DNA of 64,000 nt from Parasphingorhabdus sp. SCSIO 66989. Its GTDB lineage: Bacteria > Pseudomonadota > Alphaproteobacteria > Sphingomonadales > Sphingomonadaceae. Shown here in pieces: positions 52,033 to 61,086 of this stretch (within the stretch, counting starts at the first letter, position 1; the number at the start of each line of letters is the position of its first letter). Position numbers and translations under genes: made by a program. Below the pieces are notes generated by a model. The model was not told the origin of the DNA. It did no database searches and saw only the letters and a program-made list of their open reading frames with translations. The stretch lies in the NCBI RefSeq assembly GCF_032852305.1, contig NZ_CP136594.1, positions 2,207,501 to 2,271,500 of the forward strand. Direction: 5' to 3'.

Positions 52033-54750
52033 ATGACCAAGATGCTCAATACCCAGATATGCCACACCCAGAAAACCGAAGAGATATTGGAGGCGCTTGA
52101 GGTCAATTCCCAGGGCCTCACCAGCGAAGAGGCGGAGAAACGGCTCGAGCATTTTGGCCTGAACCGCCTGCCAGAGGCGGCCAAGCGCGGACCGATTATG
52201 CGCTTCCTGATGCAGTTCAACAGCATCTTGATCTATGTGCTGCTTGGTGCGGCCGCGATTACCGCCTTTCTCGACCATTGGATCGATAGCGCTGTCATTC
52301 TGGCGGTGGTCATCGTCAATGCGGTTATCGGCTTTATTCAGGAGGGTAAGGCCGAAGAAGCGATGGATGCGATCCGCAATATGCTCGCCCCCCATGCCAA
52401 TGTGATGCGCGATGGGCAGCGCCAGAGTATCGAAGGGGACAGGCTGGTTCCGGGCGATGTCGTGTTGCTCGAAGCCGGTGATAAGGTGCCCGCTGATCTG
52501 CGCCTGTTGCAGGCCAATACCATGCAGGTTCAGGAAGCGATCCTTACCGGTGAATCGGTACCGGTGGAAAAGGATATTGCCCCGGTTCGACAGGATGCGG
52601 CGCTGGGCGACCGCGCCTGTATGGCCTTTAGCGGAACCATTGTGACCTCAGGCCAGGCCAGAGGCGTGGTTACCGGCACTGGCGCGGAAACCGAGATCGG
52701 CAAGATCAGTGGCATGCTTTCCAAAGTCGAAACGCTGGTCACGCCGCTGGTAAAGCAGACCAACCGCTTCGCCGAATATCTGACCATCTTCATATTGACC
52801 GTTTCCGGGCTCATCCTGCTCTCGGGCTGGTATTTCCAGACCATGCCTTTTACCGAGCTTTTCATGGCGGTGGTCGGCCTGTCGGTCGCGGCCATCCCTG
52901 AGGGTCTGCCCGCCGTTCTCACCATCACCCTCGCCGTGGGTGTGCAGGCGATGGCAGAGCGCAATGCGATTATCCGCCGCCTGCCCGCTATTGAGACGCT
53001 GGGTTCGGTCTCGGTGATCTGCACCGACAAGACCGGCACATTGACCCGCAATGAGATGATGGTGGCCTCGGTTCTCACCGCGGGCGGCGTCATGCAGGTT
53101 GATGGCGAAGGCTATGCGCCACAAGGGACGATAAGCAGCGATGGTGATGTAGCACAGCTACACGATCTCGCACTCGCAGCAGCACTCTGCAATGATGCAG
53201 CGATCCGCGAAGAGGATGGCCAATGGCGTATCGAGGGCGACCCGATGGAGGCGGCGCTGCTCAGCTTTGCCGGCAAGACCGGGTTGGACTGGGAGCAAGA
53301 ACAGCACCAACGCGAACGGCGGGACATTCTGCCCTTTGACTCCACCACTCGTTACATGGCGACGCTCAATACAGGCAGCGGCGATCATCAGGCCTGCATC
53401 TTCGTCAAAGGCGCACCCGAGCGCATATTGGGCATGTGTACTGAGCAACGCGATGCCAATGGCGAGAATGTGCCTATCGATCCCGACTATTGGCAGGAAC
53501 AGGCCGAACATATTGCCAGCCAGGGCCAGCGCCTGCTTGCCTTTGCGCTGAAACCTGTCGGCGCAGACCATAGGGGTTTGCAGCTATCCGATATTGAGCA
53601 AGGGCTGATATTGCTCGGCATGACCGGCATGATCGACCCACCACGCCCTGAGGCGGTGGCGGCAATTGCGGACTGCTATCATGCCGGAATTGCGGTCAAA
53701 ATGATCACCGGCGATCATGCCGGGACAGCGGCAGCGATTGGCAAGCAAATCGGCCTCAAAAATGCCGACCGGGTGCTGACCGGTGCTGATCTCGACGCCA
53801 TGGATGACATCGCGCTGACCGATGCGATACTGGAAACTGATATCTTTGCGCGCACCAGCCCGGAGCATAAATTGCGCCTGGTGATGGCGCTGCAATCGCA
53901 TGGGCTTTCGGTGGCGATGACCGGCGACGGGGTCAATGATGCCCCTGCCCTGAAACGCGCCGATGCCGGCATTGCCATGGGTCAGAAAGGCAGCGAGGCA
54001 ACCAAAGAGGCCGCCGATCTGGTGCTCGCCGATGACAATTTCGCCTCGATTGCCGCCGCAGTGCGCGAAGGCCGCACGGTGTATGACAATATCAAAAAAG
54101 TGATCGCCTGGACGCTGCCGACCAATGGTGGCGAGGCGATGACGGTTTTGCTGGCGCTGATGCTGGGCCTGATGCTGCCGATCACGCCGGTGCAGATTTT
54201 GTGGATCAATCTGGTCACCGCGGTCACGCTAGGAATTGCCCTGGCCTTTGAACCTACCGAGGAACGCACCATGCTGCGCCCGCCCCGCGCCAAGGATGAA
54301 CCGCTGCTCAGCGGCGAATTACTCTGGGGCATTTTGGTGGTGTCGCTGGTGTTCCTCGCTGGTGTCTTTGGCATCTATAAATATGCCATTTTGCAGGGCT
54401 ATTCCATCGGTGTCGCCCGGACCATGGCGATGAACACTCTCGTGGTGATGGAAATCTTCCACCTGTTCTTCGTGCGCAATCTCTATGGCACTTCCATCAC
54501 CTGGGATGCGATGAAAGGTACGAAGGTCATCTGGCTGGCAATCACCATTGTCACCCTCGGCCAGTTTGCGGTTACCTATCTGCCGTTCCTGCAAAAGATT
54601 TTCCAGACCGAGGATGTGCCATTTGATTATGGCGTGCTGATTGTCGCTATCGGCGTTGCCAGCTTCATCCTGATCGAGATCGAAAAACAGGTCCGCTTGC
54701 GCTTTTTCCGCCAGAAAGAAATGGATAAGAATGCTGCCATTACAGGGTAA
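52033..54750 (+). CDS. Cation-transporting P-type ATPase, CtpF-like
   Basis: A 905-residue P2-type pump. Cation-ATPase N-terminal domain (1-70), actuator LTGESVPVEK (172-180), M4 VAAIPEGLPAVL (286-296), phosphorylated Asp332 in ICTDKTGTLTRNE, and hinge TGDGVNDAPALKRADAGIAMG. M5 keeps Asn698 and Glu701 (TNGGEA), but M6 reads NLVTAVTLG (Asn726, Thr729, Ala730) where SERCA-type Ca2+ pumps have Asp. This matches CtpF of mycobacteria rather than PacL. Ion is probably Ca2+ or another divalent cation. fabI overlaps its end by 20 bases. Confidence 0.9.
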   Translation: MTKMLNTQICHTQKTEEILEALEVNSQGLTSEEAEKRLEHFGLNRLPEAAKRGPIMRFLMQFNSILIYVLLGAAAITAFLDHWIDSAVILAVVIVNAVIGFIQEGKAEEAMDAIRNMLAPHANVMRDGQRQSIEGDRLVPGDVVLLEAGDKVPADLRLLQANTMQVQEAILTGESVPVEKDIAPVRQDAALGDRACMAFSGTIVTSGQARGVVTGTGAETEIGKISGMLSKVETLVTPLVKQTNRFAEYLTIFILTVSGLILLSGWYFQTMPFTELFMAVVGLSVAAIPEGLPAVLTITLAVGVQAMAERNAIIRRLPAIETLGSVSVICTDKTGTLTRNEMMVASVLTAGGVMQVDGEGYAPQGTISSDGDVAQLHDLALAAALCNDAAIREEDGQWRIEGDPMEAALLSFAGKTGLDWEQEQHQRERRDILPFDSTTRYMATLNTGSGDHQACIFVKGAPERILGMCTEQRDANGENVPIDPDYWQEQAEHIASQGQRLLAFALKPVGADHRGLQLSDIEQGLILLGMTGMIDPPRPEAVAAIADCYHAGIAVKMITGDHAGTAAAIGKQIGLKNADRVLTGADLDAMDDIALTDAILETDIFARTSPEHKLRLVMALQSHGLSVAMTGDGVNDAPALKRADAGIAMGQKGSEATKEAADLVLADDNFASIAAAVREGRTVYDNIKKVIAWTLPTNGGEAMTVLLALMLGLMLPITPVQILWINLVTAVTLGIALAFEPTEERTMLRPPRAKDEPLLSGELLWGILVVSLVFLAGVFGIYKYAILQGYSIGVARTMAMNTLVVMEIFHLFFVRNLYGTSITWDAMKGTKVIWLAITIVTLGQFAVTYLPFLQKIFQTEDVPFDYGVLIVAIGVASFILIEIEKQVRLRFFRQKEMDKNAAITG

Positions 54751-55495
54751 GAAGGGCATCATATTGGGCATTGCCAATGACCAATCGCTTGCCTGGGGAT
54801 GCGCAAAGGCCTTTCATGATCAGGGTGCGGAACTGGCGCTGAGCTATTTCAACGGCAAGGCCAAGCCGCATGTCGCACCGCTGGCCGAGAAGGTCGAGGC
54901 ACCGATATTCCTGCCGCTAGATGTCACCGACCAAGAGCAATGGGATACCTTCTTTGCCGCGATAGAGCAGCAATGGGGCGAGATCGATTTCGCGCTGCAT
55001 TCGGTGGTGTTCGCCCCAAAAGAGGATCTGCATGGCCGTGTCGTTGATTGCAGCAGCCAGGGCTTCCTTCAGGCGATGGATATCTCCTGCCATTCCTTCA
55101 TCCGCATGGCAAAAGCCTGCGAACCGCTGATGACGCGTGGTGGCAGCATTCTTGCCATGAGCTATTATGGCGCGCAGCGGGTGATTGAGAATTACAATAT
55201 GATGGGACCGGTCAAGTCCGCTTTGGAGGCCAGTGTGCGGCAAATGGCGGACGAGCTTGGCGAGAGCCATATCCGGGTCAATGCGCTGTCTGCAGGACCG
55301 ATAGAAACCCGCGCCGCCTCTGGCCTGAGCGGCTTTGATAAGCTGATGGAGCAAGCCGCAGCCAAGGCACCGTTGCACCAGCTGACGACGATCGACGATG
55401 TCGGCGCGGTTGCGGCTTTTCTGGTTTCTGATGCGGCGCGGCACATTACCGGGCAGATACAATTTGTTGATTGCGGCTATAACATCATTGGATGA
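54731..55495 (+). CDS. fabI: Enoyl-[acyl-carrier-protein] reductase FabI
   Basis: A 254-residue FabI. The N-terminal KKGIILGIANDQSLAWGCAK is the FabI variant of the nucleotide site; catalytic Y145 in MSYYGAQRV and the Y-x6-K pair Tyr155/Lys162 are present, then NALSAGPIETRAASG. It reduces enoyl thioesters with NADH. Its location in this operon, not a fatty acid synthesis cluster, suggests a specialised isozyme for the acyl-CoA module. It begins within the ATPase gene and ends 6 bases before the next ATG. Confidence 0.93.
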   Translation: MLPLQGKKGIILGIANDQSLAWGCAKAFHDQGAELALSYFNGKAKPHVAPLAEKVEAPIFLPLDVTDQEQWDTFFAAIEQQWGEIDFALHSVVFAPKEDLHGRVVDCSSQGFLQAMDISCHSFIRMAKACEPLMTRGGSILAMSYYGAQRVIENYNMMGPVKSALEASVRQMADELGESHIRVNALSAGPIETRAASGLSGFDKLMEQAAAKAPLHQLTTIDDVGAVAAFLVSDAARHITGQIQFVDCGYNIIG

Positions 55496-55501
55496 GCGAT
55501 A

Positions 55502-56896
55502 ATGAACCTGATTGAAAACAAGACCTATGACGAACTGCAGGTTGGCGATACCGCCAGCCTGTCACGCACGCTGACAATGCAGGATATCCAGATTTTTGCG
55601 GTGATGTCCGGCGATGTTAATCCGGCGCATCTCGACAAGGAATATGCCGAACATTCCCGCTTTCGCGAGATTATCGCCCATGGCATGTGGGGCGGATCGC
55701 TGATCTCCACCCTGATCGGCACAAAGCTGCCCGGCCCCGGCACAATCTATCTGTCGCAAACGCTGAAGTTCAAGCACCCCCTGGGCTTGGGCGATGTGCT
55801 GGATATCAAGGTCACGGTCAAAGAGAAGCTGGCGAAAAACCGGGTGACGCTCGAATGCATCTGCAAGGATCAGGACGACAATATCATCATCTCCGGTGAG
55901 GCCGTGGTTCTGGCGCCGGGCGAGAAAATCCGGCGTGAACAGGTCAAGCTGCCGATCATCGCGCTGAAAGAAGAGGAAAGCGACCGCTATCAGCAGTTGA
56001 TTGCGCTGACCGATAATCTGAAACCGCTAAAAACCGCCGTGGTGCACCCGGTAGAAGAGAATTCACTCGGCGGCGCGCTGGAGGCAGCCAAGGATGGTCT
56101 GATCGAACCGATACTGGTCGGCCCACAAAGCAAGATCGAAGCAGCAGCGGAACAGCTCGGCGAGGATATCTCCGGCTATACCATCATCGCCACCAAACAC
56201 AGCCATGAAGCTGCCGAACGCGCCGTAGAATTGGTCCATGAAGGGCAGGCCGAAGCGTTGATGAAAGGCAAGCTGCACACCGATGAGCTGATGCACCCGA
56301 TTGTCGACAAGGCAAAAGGCCTGCGCACCGGACGGCGGATGAGCCATATTTTTGCCCTCGACGCGCCCAGCTATCACAAGCCGCTCTTCCTCACCGATGC
56401 GGCGCTCAATATCCGGCCCAGCCTCAGCGTCAAAAAGGACATTGTACAGAATGCGATAGACCTGTTCCGATCGCTGACCAACCGCACCCCCAAAGTGGCG
56501 CTGTTATCAGCGGTCGAAACCGTGAACGAGAATATCCCCTCGACCCTGGATGCGACGGCTCTTTGCAAAATGGCCGAGCGCGGACAGATTGTCGGCGCCA
56601 TGGTCGACGGCCCGCTGGCGATGGACAATGCCATCTCCAAGGCCGCTGCCGAAGCCAAAGGCATTGTCAGCCAGGTCGCAGGAGACGCCGACATATTGGT
56701 CGTGCCCGATATCGAATCCGGCAATATCCTGTACAAGCAGATGCGCTTTCTCTCGGGTGTTGATGGCGCTGGTATCGTGCTCGGCGCACGCGTCCCTGTC
56801 ATTCTGACCAGCCGCGCCAGCGGACCACAAAGCCGCAAGGCATCCTGCGCACTGGCGCTGATCTCCTATCGCGCCCAAGAGGATGGAAATGGCTGA
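55502..56896 (+). CDS. MaoC-like enoyl-CoA hydratase fused to phosphate acetyl/butyryltransferase
   Basis: A 464-residue bifunctional protein. Residues 1-145 are a hotdog MaoC domain (LTMQDIQIFAVMSGDVNPAH with hydratase Asp/His, AHGMWGGSLISTLIG), giving (R)-3-hydroxyacyl-CoA. Residues ~165-460 are phosphotransacetylase (VVHPVEENSLGGALEAAKDG, LMKGKLHTDELMHP, TDAALNIRPSLSVKKDIVQNA, DVDGPLAMD-like VDGPLAMDNAIS). The phosphotransacetylase would make acyl-phosphate for the kinase gene, which overlaps by 8 bases. The fusion is known in several proteobacteria. Confidence 0.9.
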   Translation: MNLIENKTYDELQVGDTASLSRTLTMQDIQIFAVMSGDVNPAHLDKEYAEHSRFREIIAHGMWGGSLISTLIGTKLPGPGTIYLSQTLKFKHPLGLGDVLDIKVTVKEKLAKNRVTLECICKDQDDNIIISGEAVVLAPGEKIRREQVKLPIIALKEEESDRYQQLIALTDNLKPLKTAVVHPVEENSLGGALEAAKDGLIEPILVGPQSKIEAAAEQLGEDISGYTIIATKHSHEAAERAVELVHEGQAEALMKGKLHTDELMHPIVDKAKGLRTGRRMSHIFALDAPSYHKPLFLTDAALNIRPSLSVKKDIVQNAIDLFRSLTNRTPKVALLSAVETVNENIPSTLDATALCKMAERGQIVGAMVDGPLAMDNAISKAAAEAKGIVSQVAGDADILVVPDIESGNILYKQMRFLSGVDGAGIVLGARVPVILTSRASGPQSRKASCALALISYRAQEDGNG

Positions 56897-57914
56897 TCCG
56901 GTTGCAAAGCGCTTGCTGGTCCTCAATGCCGGTTCATCGACGCTCAAATATGCCTTTTATGTTGCCGATACCCTGGCCTGTCTCAAGCGAGAAAAGCTCG
57001 ACATCACCGATGGCGATTATCTCGGCGCAATAGAGACAATTCTGGGCAATGCCGAAAACCTTGCTGCAGTCGGCCACCGCGTGGTGCATGGCGGTGAGGA
57101 ATTTCATGATCCGGTCCTTGTCACCCAGGACATTTATCACAAGCTGGAAGCGCTGATCCCGCTGGCGCCGCTGCATCAGCCGCATAATCTGAAAGCCATC
57201 GATACCGTTATCCAAGCCTATCCCGATCTGCCGCAAATTGCCTGTTTCGACACCGCTTTTCACCGCAGCCAGCCAAGAGTGAACCAGCTTTATGCCTTGC
57301 CGAGCGATCTCAGCGAACAGGGTATCATCCGCTATGGCTTTCACGGCCTGTCCTATGAATATATCGCCTCGATACTGCCCGAGCATAGCGACAAGGCCGA
57401 CGGCAAGGTGATTGTGCTGCACCTCGGCAGCGGCGCCAGCGCCTGTGCCATGCTGAACCGGCAGAGCGTCTCTTCCACCATGGGTTTTACCGCGCTGGAA
57501 GGCCTGATGATGTCCACCCGCTGCGGCACGATCGACCCGGGAGTGATCCTTTATCTGCAACAGGAAAAGGGCATGCCGCTCGCCGATATCGAGGCACTGC
57601 TCTATAAGCAATCCGGACTGCTCGGCGTTTCCGGGATAAGTGCGGATAGCCGCGATCTTGTCGGCCATGCTGACCCCAAAGCGCAAATGGCGATTGACCT
57701 GTTCTGCCATTATGCCGTGCGCGCAATCGGACAGCTTGCCGCTGAACTCCAGGGCCTAGATGTACTGGTCTTCACCGCCGGCATCGGCGAAAACCAGCCG
57801 GAGATACGCGATAGAATAACCCAGGCGGTCAGCTGGCTAAACCCCGAAATCCATGTCATTCCTACCAATGAAGAATATATCATCGCCGCGCATAGCAAGG
57901 CGGTTATTGAATAG
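56889..57914 (+). CDS. ackA: Acetate/propionate kinase
   Basis: A 341-residue acetate kinase family member (typical AckA ~400, so a shorter variant). VLNAGSSTLKYAFY, VGHRVVHGGEEFHDPV, ACFDTAFHRSQP, RYGFHGLSYEYI, VLHLGSGASACAMLN, MGFTALEGLMMSTRCG and FTAGIGENQPEIR carry the catalytic Arg, Asp and His positions. It makes ATP from acyl-phosphate. ATG at 56889 follows GAGGATG and overlaps the upstream stop by 8 bases (ATGGCTGA). Last gene of the unit; tRNA-Arg follows on the other strand. Confidence 0.92.
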   Translation: MADPVAKRLLVLNAGSSTLKYAFYVADTLACLKREKLDITDGDYLGAIETILGNAENLAAVGHRVVHGGEEFHDPVLVTQDIYHKLEALIPLAPLHQPHNLKAIDTVIQAYPDLPQIACFDTAFHRSQPRVNQLYALPSDLSEQGIIRYGFHGLSYEYIASILPEHSDKADGKVIVLHLGSGASACAMLNRQSVSSTMGFTALEGLMMSTRCGTIDPGVILYLQQEKGMPLADIEALLYKQSGLLGVSGISADSRDLVGHADPKAQMAIDLFCHYAVRAIGQLAAELQGLDVLVFTAGIGENQPEIRDRITQAVSWLNPEIHVIPTNEEYIIAAHSKAVIE

Positions 57915-57934
57915 CGTCTTTTTATTCATCAAGG

Positions 57935-58011
57935 TGGTGACCCCGGCGTGATTCGAACACGCGGCCTATTGATTAGGAATCAATTGCTCTATCCTGCTGA
58001 GCTACGGGGCC
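57935..58011 (-). tRNA. tRNA-Arg (CCT anticodon)
   Basis: 77 bases on the minus strand: acceptor GGCCCCG/CGGGGTC, D arm with AGCTCAGCAGGATAGAGC, anticodon stem ATTGA/TCAAT with loop TTCCTAA (anticodon CCT, reads AGG), T-loop GTTCGAATC, and encoded CCA ending at 57935. It lies between ackA and the hydroxylase-creatininase gene. Confidence 0.92.
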
Positions 58012-58166
58012 ACGGGCCAACTGTTAGCCGCGCCCACCAAATGCTTCAATGACCATATTTATGAAGGGCGACTTTACTGGGTGAAGCGCAGATGTGCTGG
58101 ACTTAACCCTTTCGAGAGAAAACTATTATACCACCTAGCTGGGTTTGAGCTGAGTTGTGCGTATAT

Positions 58167-60014
58167 ATGTTCGTTGAATCGATCTTCGCTGATGCGACAG
58201 CGCATCTAAACGGTATAGTGGATCCGCAATCGCGGATTTGGGCGCTCTATTTGATCGGTTCTTTGATGCTGGCTTTTGTCGGCTATGGGCATCTGAAACG
58301 CAGCGGCCATCTGGCCAAGCCGGGACAAGACCATCCTGGGTTTCTGCGCTATGTTTTCGACAGAGACATCTGGCTGCATGCTTCGACCAGGCAAGACCTG
58401 TTTTACTTCCTGGCGAATGGCCTGATTTACTATGGCCTGATCAGTCAGTTTCTGATCGGCAGCTATGGCTTGTCGATGGTCTTCTATAATGGCCTTGTGA
58501 GCACATTTGGTGCCTTGGATCAGCCGGTGATCAGCTCGGGATGGAGCGTATTGGTTTACAGCCTCGCTTTCCTGATGGCGGTCGATTTCGGGGCCTTCAT
58601 CACCCATTGGGCCCAGCACAAAATCCCGCTATTATGGCAATTCCATCAGGTCCATCATTCGGCCGAGCGGCTTACGCCTTTGACGCTCTTTCGGATGCAT
58701 CCGATCAATCTGGCCTTTGCCGCCTTTGTTGTCACCTTGCTCAGCGCTATCGCCTATGCGGGAGTGTTCTACCTTAGCGGGCAAGCCCCTCGCGCGCTTA
58801 TGGTGCTTGGAGTGAACGTCTTTCTCTTCGCGTTCAACCTATTGGGCTATAATCTGCGCCATAGCCAAATCTGGCTCGATTATCCGGCGTGGCTAAGCAG
58901 GCTATTTGTCAGTCCAGCCCAGCACCAAATTCATCACAGTTCGGACCCAAAGCACTTTGATCGTAATCTCGGTCTTGTGTTCTCCATCTGGGATCAACTC
59001 TTTGGCACATATTATCGCGCCAAAAGCTATGAGCGCCTTAGCTTCGGTTTAAGCCGCACCGAGCCCAATCCGTTCAAAACAGTTGCCGCACTCTATTGGC
59101 AGCCGTTCGCCGATGCTGCTCGCCTCATTGTTCGGTTCTTTGATACAGGTCGTCGCAAAGTCATTTTTGCGCTGATCATGTTTATCGCAGTCGTCTCTTA
59201 CGGCCAGTTATTCATGAACAGCAATCACGCAGCTCTTGCCGCGTCGAACCAAACTGCGCTGCCAAGCCTGCGTCTGGCTGATCTGACCTGGACGGAGGTT
59301 CAAAGCGCGATCGATCAAGGCTATGACACGGTGCTGGTCCCGACAGCAGGCATTGAGCAAAATGGCCCGCATGTTGTCTTGGGCAAACATCATATCGTCA
59401 TCGGCCATAATAGTGTTCAGATCGCTGATCAGCTCGGGCGCACCTTGGTATTACCCGTCATCGATTATGTACCGGAAGGCGATGTTGGCGATATGCCGAG
59501 TGGTCACATGCAGTTTGCCGGCACCATCAGCGTGCCTGAACCCGTATTTGAGGAGATTCTCGAAGCCGCTGCGCGCAGCATGCGCACGCACGGATTTAAG
59601 AACATCTTCTTCATCGGCGATAGTGGCGGCAATCAGCAAGCGCAGGCGAGAGTTGCCGAGCGACTGCAAGCAGAGTGGAAGGCCGAGGATATGCTGGTCG
59701 CCCATATTGGCGACTATTACATCGCCAATGGGCAATTCGATGCGCTCTTGTCCCAAGGCTATACCAGCGAACAGATTGGCACACATGCTGGCATACGCGA
59801 TACTTCGGAGGTACTTTTTCTCGAAGCGCAAGCTGTTCGGAGACAACCACTCTTGGCTCCCAAGAATCGCCCCAATGGGGTTATCGGCGACCCTTCGCTG
59901 GCCAGTGCGGAAATCGGCGAAAAGATGACCAAATTGAAAGTCGACGCGGCGGTTAGGCAAATCAAACAGCTAGACTCTTTTTCATTTAGATTGAAGCATA
60001 TCCTGAGTTTCTGA
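58167..60014 (+). CDS. Fatty acid hydroxylase (sterol desaturase) fused to creatininase-like domain
   Basis: A 615-residue fusion. Residues ~20-345 are an integral-membrane hydroxylase with the di-iron histidine boxes H147xxxH, H160xxHH and H253xxHH, plus His232 and several spans. Residues ~365-600 are a creatininase/MftE-like domain: GIEQNGPH (Glu397), GKHH (408-409) and GDSGGNQ (484-490). ATG at 58167 is favoured over TTG at 58155. The last 13 codons come from an IS630 element; without it the frame ends ...KQLMAREESRSS-LGRKEP at 61067. Substrate unknown. Confidence 0.85.
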   Translation: MFVESIFADATAHLNGIVDPQSRIWALYLIGSLMLAFVGYGHLKRSGHLAKPGQDHPGFLRYVFDRDIWLHASTRQDLFYFLANGLIYYGLISQFLIGSYGLSMVFYNGLVSTFGALDQPVISSGWSVLVYSLAFLMAVDFGAFITHWAQHKIPLLWQFHQVHHSAERLTPLTLFRMHPINLAFAAFVVTLLSAIAYAGVFYLSGQAPRALMVLGVNVFLFAFNLLGYNLRHSQIWLDYPAWLSRLFVSPAQHQIHHSSDPKHFDRNLGLVFSIWDQLFGTYYRAKSYERLSFGLSRTEPNPFKTVAALYWQPFADAARLIVRFFDTGRRKVIFALIMFIAVVSYGQLFMNSNHAALAASNQTALPSLRLADLTWTEVQSAIDQGYDTVLVPTAGIEQNGPHVVLGKHHIVIGHNSVQIADQLGRTLVLPVIDYVPEGDVGDMPSGHMQFAGTISVPEPVFEEILEAAARSMRTHGFKNIFFIGDSGGNQQAQARVAERLQAEWKAEDMLVAHIGDYYIANGQFDALLSQGYTSEQIGTHAGIRDTSEVLFLEAQAVRRQPLLAPKNRPNGVIGDPSLASAEIGEKMTKLKVDAAVRQIKQLDSFSFRLKHILSF

Positions 60015-61017
60015 GATAGTTGGCGCATTCTTGCGGAGAGAAGGTATCGAGCAGTTTCCCGATGCGCTGCCATGTTGCTTCGACGGATCGCTCTTTGGCT
60101 TTACGCAACAGGGTTTTCAGCTTGGCAAAGGCCTGTTCGATAGGGTTGAGGTCTGGACTGTAGGGTGGGAGGAAGAACAGTCTGGCACCTACACTGCGGA
60201 TTGCCCTGCGCACGGCCTGTCCCTTGTGGCTACCCAGATTGTCCATGATGACGATGTCACCAGGTGAGAGTGTAGGCACAAGGAACTGCTCGACATAAGC
60301 AGTAAAGAGTTGGCCGTTAATTGGCCCGTCAATGACGCATGGCGCATCGATGCGATCATGGCGCAGAGCGGCAAGGAATGTCAGTGTACGCCAACTGCCG
60401 AAGGGCGCACGAGGGATCAGCTTGCTGCCGCGCGGTGCCCAGCCGCGTAGCGGTGTCATGTTGGTCTTGGTCCAGGTCTCGTCGATGAAGACGAGGCGCT
60501 TGGGATCAAGTCGGCCTTGATATTTCTTCCATTGTGCCCGCCGCCGCGCCACTTTTGGCCGCAGTTGCTCGATGGCGAAGAGACTTTTTTTTGAAGCTGA
60601 GACCGGCCGAACGAACCATCCGCCAAACCGAAGCCGGGCTGGTGACGATGCCGCGCTCGGACAGTTCTGCCGTCAGTTGGTAAAGGGTCAGATCAGGCTG
60701 AGCCTGCAACCGCTCGATGATAAACGACCGGTGCGGCTCAAGCTGACGCTTGCGATAACCACCCATGCGCCGGGCAGCAGCGCTACCCTCCCGGCGACGG
60801 CGCTGTGACCACTTCACCACACTGGCCACACTCACACCAAACAAATCAGCAACCTCTCGGCAGCTGCGTCCCGAAACCACCGCAGCAGCTGCGCGCTCTC
60901 GTAGATCGTCAGAATAAGCTCGTGCCATAACTGCTGGCCTCCTTGCCCAGCCAGCAGCTTGAATCACAAATATCGAAAAAAGGGAATCCCCAGATTCAAT
61001 CTAAATGAAAAAGACTC
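59973..61017 (-). mobile_element. IS630-family insertion sequence, 1045 bp
   Basis: The ends share 20 bases, TCTTTTTCATTTAGATTGAA, as inverted repeats (left from 59976, right ending 61014). TA is duplicated at 59971-59972 and 61018-61019, the IS630/Tc1 target preference. It carries one transposase frame on the minus strand, split by a one-base shift. It is inserted near the 3' end of the hydroxylase-creatininase gene. The element is recent enough for both ends to be intact. Confidence 0.92.
59986..60928 (-). pseudogene. IS630 transposase, frame split at an A8 tract
   Basis: The N-terminal part (60928-60506) has a helix-turn-helix (VVSGRSCREVADLFGVSVAS); the C-terminal part (to 59986) has the DDE residues in [21 protein letters not shown] and [12 protein letters not shown]. 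The frames meet at TTC followed by eight A and a G (60585-60592 on plus as T8). With seven A the protein would read on as [13 protein letters not shown] into the second half. So either one base was inserted, or slippage at the tract restores the enzyme, as in other IS630 elements. Confidence 0.8.
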
Positions 61018-61086
61018 TAATGGCGCGAGAAGAGTCTCGCTCAAGCCTTGGTCGGAAAGAACCTTAAGGCATTACCGAGCACAATC

